Source: Acidovorax sp. SRB_14
GTDB lineage: Bacteria > Pseudomonadota > Gammaproteobacteria > Burkholderiales > Burkholderiaceae_C
Direction of reading: 5' to 3'
Length of the DNA stretch: 64,000 nucleotides
NCBI RefSeq assembly: GCF_012932145.1
Contig: NZ_MWOK01000009.1
Coordinates: forward strand, 1 to 64,000
Positions 34,592 to 41,258 of this stretch are shown here, piece after piece. Below the pieces are notes generated by a model. It was not told the DNA's origin and did not search any database. It saw only the letters and a program-made list of their open reading frames with translations. Numbering within the stretch: position 1 is the first letter of the stretch; each line of letters begins with the position of its first letter. Made by a program: the position numbers and the translations under genes.

Positions 34592-35035
34592 ATGGCACAG
34601 GAACCCTGGCTTGTTTACTGTGACGGCAGCGCCGTGCCGAACCCCGGCCGCATCGGCCTTGGCGCTGTGTTGACCGAGCCCGATGGAACGCGCCACACTC
34701 TTTCGCAAGCGGCGCAGGAGAGCGGCTGCAACAACGAGGCGGAGCTAAGAGCTCTGCTGGCGGCGCTTGAGGAACTGAAATTGCGTGGGGCGGGTGCGCT
34801 GCGCATCCACTGCGACAGCAGTGTGGTCGTTGCACAGGTCGGCAGCGGCACAGCAAAGCCGATTGCCCGGCTGGCTTCCTTGTTCGATGAGGCGCGGGCA
34901 CTGCTCCATTCGTTCGATCAGGCAACCCTGGTGTGGATACCGCGCCATCGCAACAGAGAAGCCGATGCACTCGCTCGTGCTGCACTGGGAATGGCTGAAA
35001 AGCGCGTTGTCAAATTATCCAAGAAGCGGCGGTAG
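34592..35035 (+). CDS. RNase HI family protein
   Basis: A 147-residue protein from ATG 34592 (an in-frame ATG at 34526 would add 22 residues without homology). The four catalytic acids are present: Asp11 in VYCDGSAVPNPG, Glu49 in CNNEAELRALL, Asp75 in IHCDSSVVV and Asp124 in HRNREADALARAA. It lacks the basic protrusion of E. coli RnhA, like the short YpdQ/Sto-type family. It would cleave the RNA of RNA-DNA hybrids. It is the last plus-strand gene before the two unknown minus-strand units. Confidence 0.85.
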   Translation: MAQEPWLVYCDGSAVPNPGRIGLGAVLTEPDGTRHTLSQAAQESGCNNEAELRALLAALEELKLRGAGALRIHCDSSVVVAQVGSGTAKPIARLASLFDEARALLHSFDQATLVWIPRHRNREADALARAALGMAEKRVVKLSKKRR

Positions 35036-35304
35036 TCCCAGGCAAGCTGAGGCTACAGTCGGCCCAAAACGGCTGATGAAGTCACCGCAACGGTGGACCG
35101 GTTTAGGCTGACTGCAGTCGTTCAACCTTTAAATACAAATGACTGCTGATGCCCGGAGCAGTCATTCAGCAGGGGCTTGGGTAAAAGCCTACTCAGGGCT
35201 TGAAACTGTTTAGGAAAAGCTGGTCGTTTAAATCAGGGGGTCTAGCTCAGTGGGGGCGACGTCTCAACACCTGTTTGCCAGAACGTCATCAGAGATAGAG
35301 TGCA
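35036..35304. other. Intergenic, no gene seen
   Basis: About 270 bp between converging genes. It contains one tRNA-like string near 35236 that does not fold into a tRNA. No coding potential is evident. Confidence 0.4.
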
Positions 35305-35342
35305 TAAAAAAGCCGACCAAAGTTTCGATCGGCATTCTTTTC
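35305..35342 (-). terminator. Bidirectional intrinsic terminator
   Basis: GCCGA (35312-35316) pairs with TCGGC (35328-35332), with A-rich flank on the left and T-rich flank on the right, so the hairpin has a U-tract on either strand. It lies 15 bp beyond the stop of the minus-strand gene ending at 35357. Confidence 0.75.
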
Positions 35343-35356
35343 AAGGTGACTGGCTA

Positions 35357-35698
35357 TTAGTCGCTTAGGCCGAGCCGAGCGCGATCTTCTGCGATCTCAT
35401 CCAAGTCATCTTGATTCAATGGGCGTTCAGACAAAGGAATGATGATATTGGCTTGCTCAAGCACGCGACTGACCTCTTCTTCAAACTGGAGATCGACCGT
35501 CTCATCGATAGCGGTAGAAAGAAATGTGCTGCTCAGATCCATCTTAAGGCCAAGGTGATCATCGTGACAGACATATACCTTGTCTGTATTGCCAAGATTC
35601 ACCAAAGCATCAACTAAGTCGCCAACAGTGTGGAAGTCGGATGGGTCGTCGCTCAACTGGAATGCCAGCTCATCAATAGTTTCAATTTTTTCGGCCAT
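35357..35698 (-). CDS. Hypothetical small acidic protein
   Basis: A 113-residue, strongly acidic protein that I do not recognise: IDELAFQLSDDPSDFHTVGD, then LVDALVNLGNTDKVYVCHDD, then LDEIAEDRARLGLSD. The charge resembles DNA-mimic or antitoxin-type proteins, but no motif proves it. ATG 35698 has CGGAGAAAAT upstream, a good ribosome-binding site. It has its own leader and terminator, and the leader is a copy of that upstream of the gene at 38176, so it likely belongs to the same regulon. Confidence 0.65.
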   Translation of the reverse strand: MAEKIETIDELAFQLSDDPSDFHTVGDLVDALVNLGNTDKVYVCHDDHLGLKMDLSSTFLSTAIDETVDLQFEEEVSRVLEQANIIIPLSERPLNQDDLDEIAEDRARLGLSD

Positions 35699-35736
35699 AT
35701 TTTCTCCGTTATGACTTCAAGTAGTGAAGCCCGTTA

Positions 35737-35823
35737 GTTTGAACATTTGTTGTCTGTGTTTGGCACAGGCAACAAATGGTCGCTCTTTCAAGCCTAAGCT
35801 GCTAGAAAAGCTGGCTCAAGCGG
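35737..35823 (-). promoter_or_regulatory. Duplicated promoter/palindrome leader, copy A
   Basis: About 87 bp align almost without gaps with 38191-38279. On the minus strand TTGAGC (35814-35819), 17 bp, TAGGCT (35791-35796) form a probable promoter. Downstream at 35746-35776 is a 31-bp palindrome, TTTGTTG-T-CTGTG, 5-bp centre, CACAG-G-CAACAAA, with one mismatched pair. Its position after the start point suggests an operator or a 5'-UTR hairpin. Confidence 0.65.
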
Positions 35824-36053
35824 AGTCCGAGATGACATCTTCGTATCAAATTTCACTCCGTCTTGCTCCCCCTCGGGGGTAGCCCGGAAGTGCGCGAACC
35901 CAGTGACTGGGATTCGGTATAAGCCTTGAGTTCACTGCGAATTAGACAGTTTTTAATGGGGCGGAGCATTAAAAAATTACTTCTCTCGAATGACCTAGAA
36001 GTAGCCGAGACTAGTCAGTCGTGATGCGAGCGTGGCAGGCAGCTATGGCTACA
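35824..36053. other. Intergenic, no gene seen
   Basis: A 230-bp AT-rich stretch with a small GC hairpin (GCTCCCCCTCGGGGGTAGC near 35865-35883). It has no coding capacity and separates the two related minus-strand units. Confidence 0.4.
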
Positions 36054-36081
36054 AACCAGCCCTAGGGGTGTAGGGCTGGTT
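36054..36081 (-). terminator. Hairpin terminator of the unknown 546-residue gene
   Basis: AACCAGCCCTA (36054-36064) and TAGGGCTGGTT (36071-36081) are perfect 11-bp arms around GGGGTG. It lies 115 bp beyond the minus-strand stop at 36196 and has a short T-rich tail on that strand. Confidence 0.55.
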
Positions 36082-36195
36082 CAGGCTGCTTGCCGCGATC
36101 CGGTTCTACCCGCCAATGAAGGCGCATACCCAGAGCAGCAATTGCAAGGCATCCTTACCCGAATTTTCGCCCTACGCACTCAACATATCAGATAC

Positions 36196-37836
36196 TCATA
36201 TTGATGCTGCCGTCGGCCAAAATCCATCTGGAATGGGATGCGCCAATGAGATGCTTATTTGGTCAGCCGGTATGCGGTACATCAGAATTTCACCCTCGGC
36301 CAGCGCCAGTGATTCTGCAAACTGACTTTCCTGAGCCCAAAGATCGAAGTCATGCAAGCTTAGTGCTTTAAGTGTGCGCAACTTCTCGGTCAGAGAAACA
36401 AAATTGAAGTATCTGGCAAGTAAGTACTGCTCCATCGCTTCATCATTGATAGCTATGTGCTGCTCGCTGCGATGTACTGCCATCACTATGTGCTTGAGTA
36501 GATTCTTCGTAACCGTCGGCATCTCCCCGCCACTCAAGCTCTCATTCAAGAGCGCGTGCTTGGCGTGAGCGCGGCCATGCACGCGGGGTAACACCTGCGT
36601 GCTGTGCAGGTGAAGCCAGATAAAGCAGAACGCACTGGTGTTCAAGATGGTACTGAAGATGCCATTGGCCGCGTTTTCACCTTGGCTGTACTCGATACGA
36701 CGCAGGTAGCCAGGGATGCGCTCATCCTCACGGATAATTCCGAGCGCGATATCTAATATCCGCTCACATTGCTCATTCGAGATTCCACGCGGCAATGGCT
36801 TGACCTCATCGGCTTGCATTTTCAGCACGTCCTTGACCAACTCCATCAGGAGTTCAAGATTGTCGTACTGCTTCTGGCCCGTGGATTGTTCGCAGGAGTC
36901 TATGTACGCGTTCTCAACGTGGATCCCGCGGTTGTAATAGTAGGCAATGGACTCAATGAGTGTCGGTGCATATTCATGCAGATCGAGGTAGTGCGCGCTG
37001 TACTCAAGGAAGGCACGATTCAACCCCAGATGGTGTAAGAGCAGTGCGAACAAGGGCGTGCGTATACATTTGGCGGCTTTTACCTTGGGCTTGAATTCAT
37101 CTGGGATTGCATGGAGCACTTGAGCATTGGCGTTCCACGATTGAACGCAGGCAGCATTATTCTCAATGGAAGTCCTTCGAATGAAAGTCGCCACTCTGTT
37201 GCTGACTGGATCCCTGGCAAGGGCGGAATCAGCATCAAGCAGAAGATAGGCATATGGTCCTAGATTCTGGCGGATCTGCTCCCACTCACCACTTTGGTAA
37301 ATCCGCGGTGAGATTTCTCCTGTAGATTTGATAAACAGGTTGTCGGTGATCGCTTTGCCTGCAAGCCCACGGTCGTTAAAAACACGAGCCAGATTTTGAT
37401 AAAGCAGTTTGATGAATTCAGCACGGATCTCACTGTGCTCTGCAGTCTTGGCATCGGACTCGGTTTCTTTGGATGGTTCCAATTCCAAGTCCGTGAAAAA
37501 TTCCAGCAGATTCTTATGCGAGCAGTATTGACTGAAATGGCGCATGGCCTTTTCGTGCTCTGGCGACGTGTTGGGCTGTGTCATCCAGTCTGATTTAAGC
37601 AAGTTCAGGTACTCATGAGGTACACAAACTAAGCATGCCTTGGTCCAGTTGTAATAGCGTTGCTTCATGGTACTCAACACAAGGCTAAACAAGTCCAGCT
37701 CTTCGTTGAGCTCGCGCTTTTCATTGGGCTTAAGCTCAGACACGTAGCTGGCCCATTCCGCATCGGTCCAACTCAAGATGGACTTGACGGTCTTGAGAGT
37801 AGTGCGCAGGTCTACGGATTCACATTCTTTAGTCAT
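36196..37836 (-). CDS. Unknown 546-residue helical protein
   Basis: I do not recognise this protein. It has no signal peptide, membrane helix, Walker motif or nuclease signature. It is largely helical with many aromatic and His residues: LSWTDAEWASYVSELKPNEK near the start, KQRYYNWTKACLVCVPHEYL, PLFALLLHHLGLNRAFLEYS, and a C-terminus rich in HIVMAVHRSEQHIAIND and ALSLHDFDLWAQE. Its codon use is far less GC-rich than the core genes. ATG 37836 is chosen because the frame upstream is covered by the 100-residue gene and shows no homology-like composition; the ribosome-binding site is weak, suggesting coupling to that gene 37 bp upstream. Repeat-like helices suggest a scaffold or a toxin-like effector, but this is a guess. 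Confidence 0.72.
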   Translation of the reverse strand: MTKECESVDLRTTLKTVKSILSWTDAEWASYVSELKPNEKRELNEELDLFSLVLSTMKQRYYNWTKACLVCVPHEYLNLLKSDWMTQPNTSPEHEKAMRHFSQYCSHKNLLEFFTDLELEPSKETESDAKTAEHSEIRAEFIKLLYQNLARVFNDRGLAGKAITDNLFIKSTGEISPRIYQSGEWEQIRQNLGPYAYLLLDADSALARDPVSNRVATFIRRTSIENNAACVQSWNANAQVLHAIPDEFKPKVKAAKCIRTPLFALLLHHLGLNRAFLEYSAHYLDLHEYAPTLIESIAYYYNRGIHVENAYIDSCEQSTGQKQYDNLELLMELVKDVLKMQADEVKPLPRGISNEQCERILDIALGIIREDERIPGYLRRIEYSQGENAANGIFSTILNTSAFCFIWLHLHSTQVLPRVHGRAHAKHALLNESLSGGEMPTVTKNLLKHIVMAVHRSEQHIAINDEAMEQYLLARYFNFVSLTEKLRTLKALSLHDFDLWAQESQFAESLALAEGEILMYRIPADQISISLAHPIPDGFWPTAASI

Positions 37837-37873
37837 AACTAGGGATCGAAAGGTCGCAGCTCGTTGCAGAAAC

Positions 37874-38176
37874 TCAGTTGCCGTTGGGTTTGCGAATGGG
37901 CATGAGCGAGAAGACGTTGCTGGTGCTGGGTACCTTGGTGCGTTTACGTGTCTCATGGCAAGGCATGATCCCTTGAGCCAGCATCGTGTGGTACTGAAGC
38001 AGATGGGTAGCCATACCAATGGCCTCAAACGTGCTCAGGTTCGAGTTGTGGCTAGCAAGAGTGTTGGACATCATGTTGACTGCCTGCATAGGACCATGCT
38101 CGGCAATCAAGCGATTTCCGGCGTAGGCATCCTTGCCAGCATTCCAGGCCAAATAGACAGGTTTCGATTTCGGCAT
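37874..38176 (-). CDS. Hypothetical 100-residue protein heading the unknown operon
   Basis: A 100-residue protein: KPVYLAWNAGKDAYAGNRLI, then AEHGPMQAVNMMSNTLASHN, then STFEAIGMATHLLQYHTMLA, ending in a basic tail. I do not recognise the family; it is Met/His-rich and helical in the middle. ATG 38176 is preceded by ACTGGAG. The gene lies directly behind leader copy B and 37 bp before the 546-residue gene, so both are probably on one mRNA. Confidence 0.65.
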   Translation of the reverse strand: MPKSKPVYLAWNAGKDAYAGNRLIAEHGPMQAVNMMSNTLASHNSNLSTFEAIGMATHLLQYHTMLAQGIMPCHETRKRTKVPSTSNVFSLMPIRKPNGN

Positions 38177-38190
38177 GACAACTCCAGTGA

Positions 38191-38279
38191 GATTGAACAG
38201 TGTTTGTCTGTGCGAATCACAGATGTGCCAATCGTCGTCGTTTCAATCCCAACCCGATAGCAAAGCTGGCTCAAGTGGA
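38191..38279 (-). promoter_or_regulatory. Duplicated promoter/palindrome leader, copy B
   Basis: Counterpart of 35737-35823. On the minus strand TTGAGC (38269-38274), 17 bp, TGGGAT (38246-38251). The core dyad TCTGTG, 5-bp centre, CACAGA is at 38207-38223, with the same half-sites as copy A but a different centre. CCAGCTTT and CTTGAGCC are identical in both. Confidence 0.65.
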
Positions 38280-38590
38280 ACCTCCCAATGACCGCTCCCG
38301 AGTAGGAAAACGTGAGTTCATGGTACGGCCGTGGCTGACTGGAACCGCTGCAGACCTGCCGCTGGCCAGCGCACCGTGAAGGACTGCAACGGGTCGTTTG
38401 CTGTCCGTGGCCAGCGCCAGCATCCTGGTCGCCTGCAATCGGTATGGCGGTCAACGATGTCCAGCGCCTGCACTGGATAGGCTCTTCGGCTTCAGCTGGC
38501 GCAATTCATCGGAATTCGTGGCGTTCCGAGGGGGGCTCCATTTCGATGGACCGCTGGTCGTCATGGCGCGTTTCGACATGGTAGGCTCTA
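38280..38590. other. Intergenic, no gene seen
   Basis: About 310 bp between the unknown operon and the candidate island end. Open frames here are short and carry no recognisable domain. Confidence 0.4.
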
Positions 38591-38600
38591 CCCACACTTT
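38591..38600 (+). repeat. Candidate right att core, 10-bp direct repeat (CCCACACTTT)
   Basis: An exact copy of the 10-mer at 185-194 in the same orientation. It runs into CTTTTGGCCAAAAG (38596-38609), a perfect 14-bp palindrome that could be a recombinase-binding dyad. The nearest gene on the right is a core-type diguanylate cyclase. Interpretation as the island end is tentative. Confidence 0.4.
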
Positions 38601-38773
38601 TGGCCAAAAGCGTCCCCTCTCGACGAAAAATGGCATTTCCCAGCCCGCTACCAACATTTTTTATACTGCAGGTGCGCTTCACTCACTCGCATCGAACGGT
38701 CTATCAACAATTTTTAGTAGGCATAACCTTTCTAACCGGGGTTTTTGACTGGCCTTCCGGCCGGTGCCCGCCC

Positions 38774-38806
38774 GGGCTCGCAGCTTGCAGCGCTGCGGGC
38801 CTTTTT
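38774..38806 (+). terminator. GC-rich hairpin with T-tract
   Basis: CGCAGC (38780-38785) and GCTGCG (38792-38797) within a longer GC-rich dyad, followed by CCTTTTTGCTTTTTT. It lies between the candidate island end and the diguanylate cyclase, so it may be the native terminator of a gene displaced by the island. Confidence 0.55.
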
Positions 38807-38883
38807 GCTTTTTTGGTCTGCTGCGGCCTTGGTGCCGTGCCTTTTTTCACCCGACTGCGCGCCCCGCGCCGCCTTGTAGATAG

Positions 38884-40260
38884 ATGTCCTCACACACCGA
38901 CGAACAACACGCTGCCGAATGGCGCCAACTGCTGCATCGCCACGGCGAGCCGGTGCGCCAGCAGGTGCGCGCCCTGGCGGCAGCGCACCGCCAGGCGCTC
39001 GCGAGCCACTTTTATGCCCAGATGATGGGGGATACGGCGGCGTCCGCGTTCCTCTCGCACGAGCAGGTGCACAGCCGCCTGCACGCGTGCATGCAGGCCT
39101 GGGTGGTGGGCGTGTTCGCCCTGGAGCCCGAGGACGACCTGGTGCCCGTGGTCGCGCAGCAGAACAAGATTGGCGAGATCCATGCACGCATCGATGTGCC
39201 GGTGCACCTGGTGCTGCGCGGCGCCCGCAGCCTGAAGGAAAAAATGCACGCGCTGTTGCAGGATGGGCCAGCGCCCGATGGCGCAGCGCGTGTCGAAGCC
39301 ATGCAACTGGTCGCGCAGGTCGTGGACCTGACCATGGAGATCATGAGCCAGGCGTACTCCAGCTCGCGCGACCGCAACTCGCGCGCCAAGGAGGCCTACC
39401 GCCTGTTCGCTGTGGCGCAGAACGTCTCGACCGAGCGCGAGCGCCGGCGCGCCGCCCTGCTCGACTGGGAAAACCAGCTCATGTTCGACCATGCCGTCGG
39501 CCTGCAGTCGGTGCAGCTGCCGCGCCTCGCGGCCTCTGAGTTTGGCCTGTGGTTTCGCCACAAGGGCACGCATGTGTTCCAGGGCACCCAAGAGACCGAG
39601 GCCATCCTGCGCACTATGCAGCACATCGACGAGGCGCTGCTGCCCGCCTTCGCCCAGGCCGGCGACGGTGCCGACGAGCGCATCGCCCGGCTGCGCGAAC
39701 TGCGCGAGCACAGCAAGCGCATCGCCTTCCAGCTCGACGCCCTGTTCGAGCAGAACAGCGAGCTCGAGGCCGGGCGCGACGTGCTCACGCGCCTGCTCAA
39801 CCGCAAGTTCCTGCCGGTGGTGCTGGGCAAGGAGGTGAACTACGCGCGCGACAGCGGCAGCAGCTTTGCCGTGCTGGCGATCGACATCGACCATTTCAAG
39901 CGCATCAACGACGGGCATGGCCACGAGGCCGGCGACATGGTGCTGCAGCAGATGGCCGCGGTGCTCAGCCACCACACGCGCGGCGGCGACTACCTGTTTC
40001 GCCTGGGTGGCGAAGAGTTCTTGCTGCTGCTGGTGGACACGCCGCTGGCCGGGGCACAGCGGGCGGCGCAGAAGCTGTGCCAGCAGGTGGCGGCCGAAGC
40101 CTTTCAGCTGCCGCGCGATCAAACCCTGCAGGTGACCGTCAGCATCGGCGTAGCGGCTTTCAACGGCCACCCCGACTACCAGAGCCTGCTGCGCCGCGCC
40201 GACGCTGCGCTCTACCAGGCCAAGAACGCCGGGCGCAACGGAGTGGCCGCGGCAGACTGA
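38884..40260 (+). CDS. Globin-coupled diguanylate cyclase (DosC/DgcO-like)
   Basis: A 458-residue soluble protein. Residues about 1-155 form a sensor globin with the proximal His100 in NKIGEIHARI, as in DosC-type oxygen sensors. A central linker domain (about 160-300) leads to a GGDEF domain (about 300-455) with the active GGEEF at 375-379 and an inhibitory RxxD I-site (Arg366-Asp369) five residues upstream. It makes cyclic di-GMP in response to O2 or NO, with product inhibition. GC content and codon bias fit the core genome, in contrast to the island just upstream. Confidence 0.88.
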   Translation: MSSHTDEQHAAEWRQLLHRHGEPVRQQVRALAAAHRQALASHFYAQMMGDTAASAFLSHEQVHSRLHACMQAWVVGVFALEPEDDLVPVVAQQNKIGEIHARIDVPVHLVLRGARSLKEKMHALLQDGPAPDGAARVEAMQLVAQVVDLTMEIMSQAYSSSRDRNSRAKEAYRLFAVAQNVSTERERRRAALLDWENQLMFDHAVGLQSVQLPRLAASEFGLWFRHKGTHVFQGTQETEAILRTMQHIDEALLPAFAQAGDGADERIARLRELREHSKRIAFQLDALFEQNSELEAGRDVLTRLLNRKFLPVVLGKEVNYARDSGSSFAVLAIDIDHFKRINDGHGHEAGDMVLQQMAAVLSHHTRGGDYLFRLGGEEFLLLLVDTPLAGAQRAAQKLCQQVAAEAFQLPRDQTLQVTVSIGVAAFNGHPDYQSLLRRADAALYQAKNAGRNGVAAAD

Positions 40261-40294
40261 GCGCTGGCCCGGTGGGGGACCCTCATTCACTACT

Positions 40295-40350
40295 GAATTC
40301 ATAGCTATCAGCGATTTTCCCGTAAGCGCTGGAGGCCTTTTTTCTTGAAT
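40295..40350. repeat. Comamonadaceae-type intergenic repeat, copy 1
   Basis: ATAGCTATCAGCG, a short centre, and GTAAGCGCTGGAGGCCTTTTTT match the interspersed element common between genes in Acidovorax-like genomes. Related copies are at 49695-49745 and 61025-61090. Between converging genes it probably also serves as a terminator. Confidence 0.6.
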
Positions 40351-40385
40351 TTCGGATCCTGGGTGCGGTGCACCGACGCGAGGCG

Positions 40386-41249
40386 CTATTCCTTGTCCAG
40401 GGCCCGCGCCGGAGATGCCCAGCGAACCACGCCGGCCTTCAAGGGTTGGGCCGGCACCCGTGCGGCCTGCGGGCTGGCCTCTTCGCCGACGTCGTAGGAC
40501 CCGAAAACGTCCCGGGCGGAGCGGATTTCGGGCAGTACATACACAATGCCGTCCGTTCCGGTGAAAGCAGGACTCACCACGTTTTCGTAAAACCTGGCGG
40601 GAATATTGATGCAGCCATAAGAGATTCGGCGCTCTGACGGCGACGAACTCGCTAGCCTCGCGGCGCGGCGCTCCCTGGCGTTGCTGGTGACGACACGGTG
40701 CATGGAAATGGCGGTGTCGTAGTCGACCCAGAGAATTTCCTCGCCCTTCAGGCTTTTGTCCAGGTTGGCCACGAAACGGCCGGCCGGCGTGGTGCGCTCC
40801 TCGGGGCGGATGGCGGACAGCTTTTTGGTGCCGATGCCAGGCACCGAGTGATCGCCGACGGCCAGGCCGAGCAGCGCGGGAGAGTCTCCGCGCAGCTGGC
40901 CCTGGGCATCGAACACGAAGACCTTGGCGTCCCGCTTGTCGATGATGACAAACGGCCTGCCCAGGTTGTCGCCTGAATCCACCACCCAATGGGCCACATG
41001 CCGTGCTTCTGCGGAGGCCTGGGCCTGTTCGAAGTGGGCGCGTTTTGAGCCTCTTCCCGCCAATGGGGCTTGCGTTTGCGTGACCGCCGGACTGGTGCCG
41101 GCATCCAGCACAGCCTCTGCCAGCCCAGGCCCTGGCAAGTGCGCAGCACCATGGGATGCATGCGCCGGGGTGCAGACCAGTCCTGCGGCCAGCAAGCCCT
41201 GGAAAATCTGTCGGATCAGGAGTGCCGATATTTTTTCAGGGTTTCCCAT
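40386..41249 (-). CDS. L,D-transpeptidase (YkuD-like), exported
   Basis: A 287-residue protein with an N-terminal signal peptide (LLIRQIFQGLLAAGLVC, cleavage near 30). The catalytic domain (about 95-255) has PFVIIDKRDAKVFVFDAQGQ, SMHRV with His184, and the active-site motif RRISYGCINIP with Cys213. Such enzymes form 3-3 peptidoglycan cross-links or attach proteins to the wall in the periplasm. The C-terminal 30 residues are Pro/Ala-rich. It follows the TpsA gene by 10 bp on the same strand, though a functional link is not obvious. Confidence 0.85.
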   Translation of the reverse strand: MGNPEKISALLIRQIFQGLLAAGLVCTPAHASHGAAHLPGPGLAEAVLDAGTSPAVTQTQAPLAGRGSKRAHFEQAQASAEARHVAHWVVDSGDNLGRPFVIIDKRDAKVFVFDAQGQLRGDSPALLGLAVGDHSVPGIGTKKLSAIRPEERTTPAGRFVANLDKSLKGEEILWVDYDTAISMHRVVTSNARERRAARLASSSPSERRISYGCINIPARFYENVVSPAFTGTDGIVYVLPEIRSARDVFGSYDVGEEASPQAARVPAQPLKAGVVRWASPARALDKE

Positions 41250-41258
41250 GGCAGCCTT

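Noticed and set aside
35236-35262. tRNA-like string (GGGGGTCTAGCTCAGTGGGG)
   Set aside because: It resembles the acceptor and D-arm start of a tRNA, but no anticodon stem, T-arm or CCA-side match follows; at most a degenerate fragment or coincidence.
35754-35768. CTGT...ACAG strings in the two leaders (also 38208-38222) as LexA boxes
   Set aside because: The spacing is CTGT-N7-ACAG, one base short of the LexA box found at 33564, and the flanks form a longer different palindrome.
181-38600. Prophage as the explanation of the accessory region
   Set aside because: No capsid, portal, terminase, tail or lysis genes are present; the recombinase module and cargo fit an integrative island.
38890-40989. 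Very long open frame on the minus strand opposite the diguanylate cyclase
   Set aside because: GC-rich coding DNA gives long antisense frames. The protein is low-complexity His/Gln/Ala-rich and lacks domains, while the plus strand encodes a complete globin-GGDEF protein.
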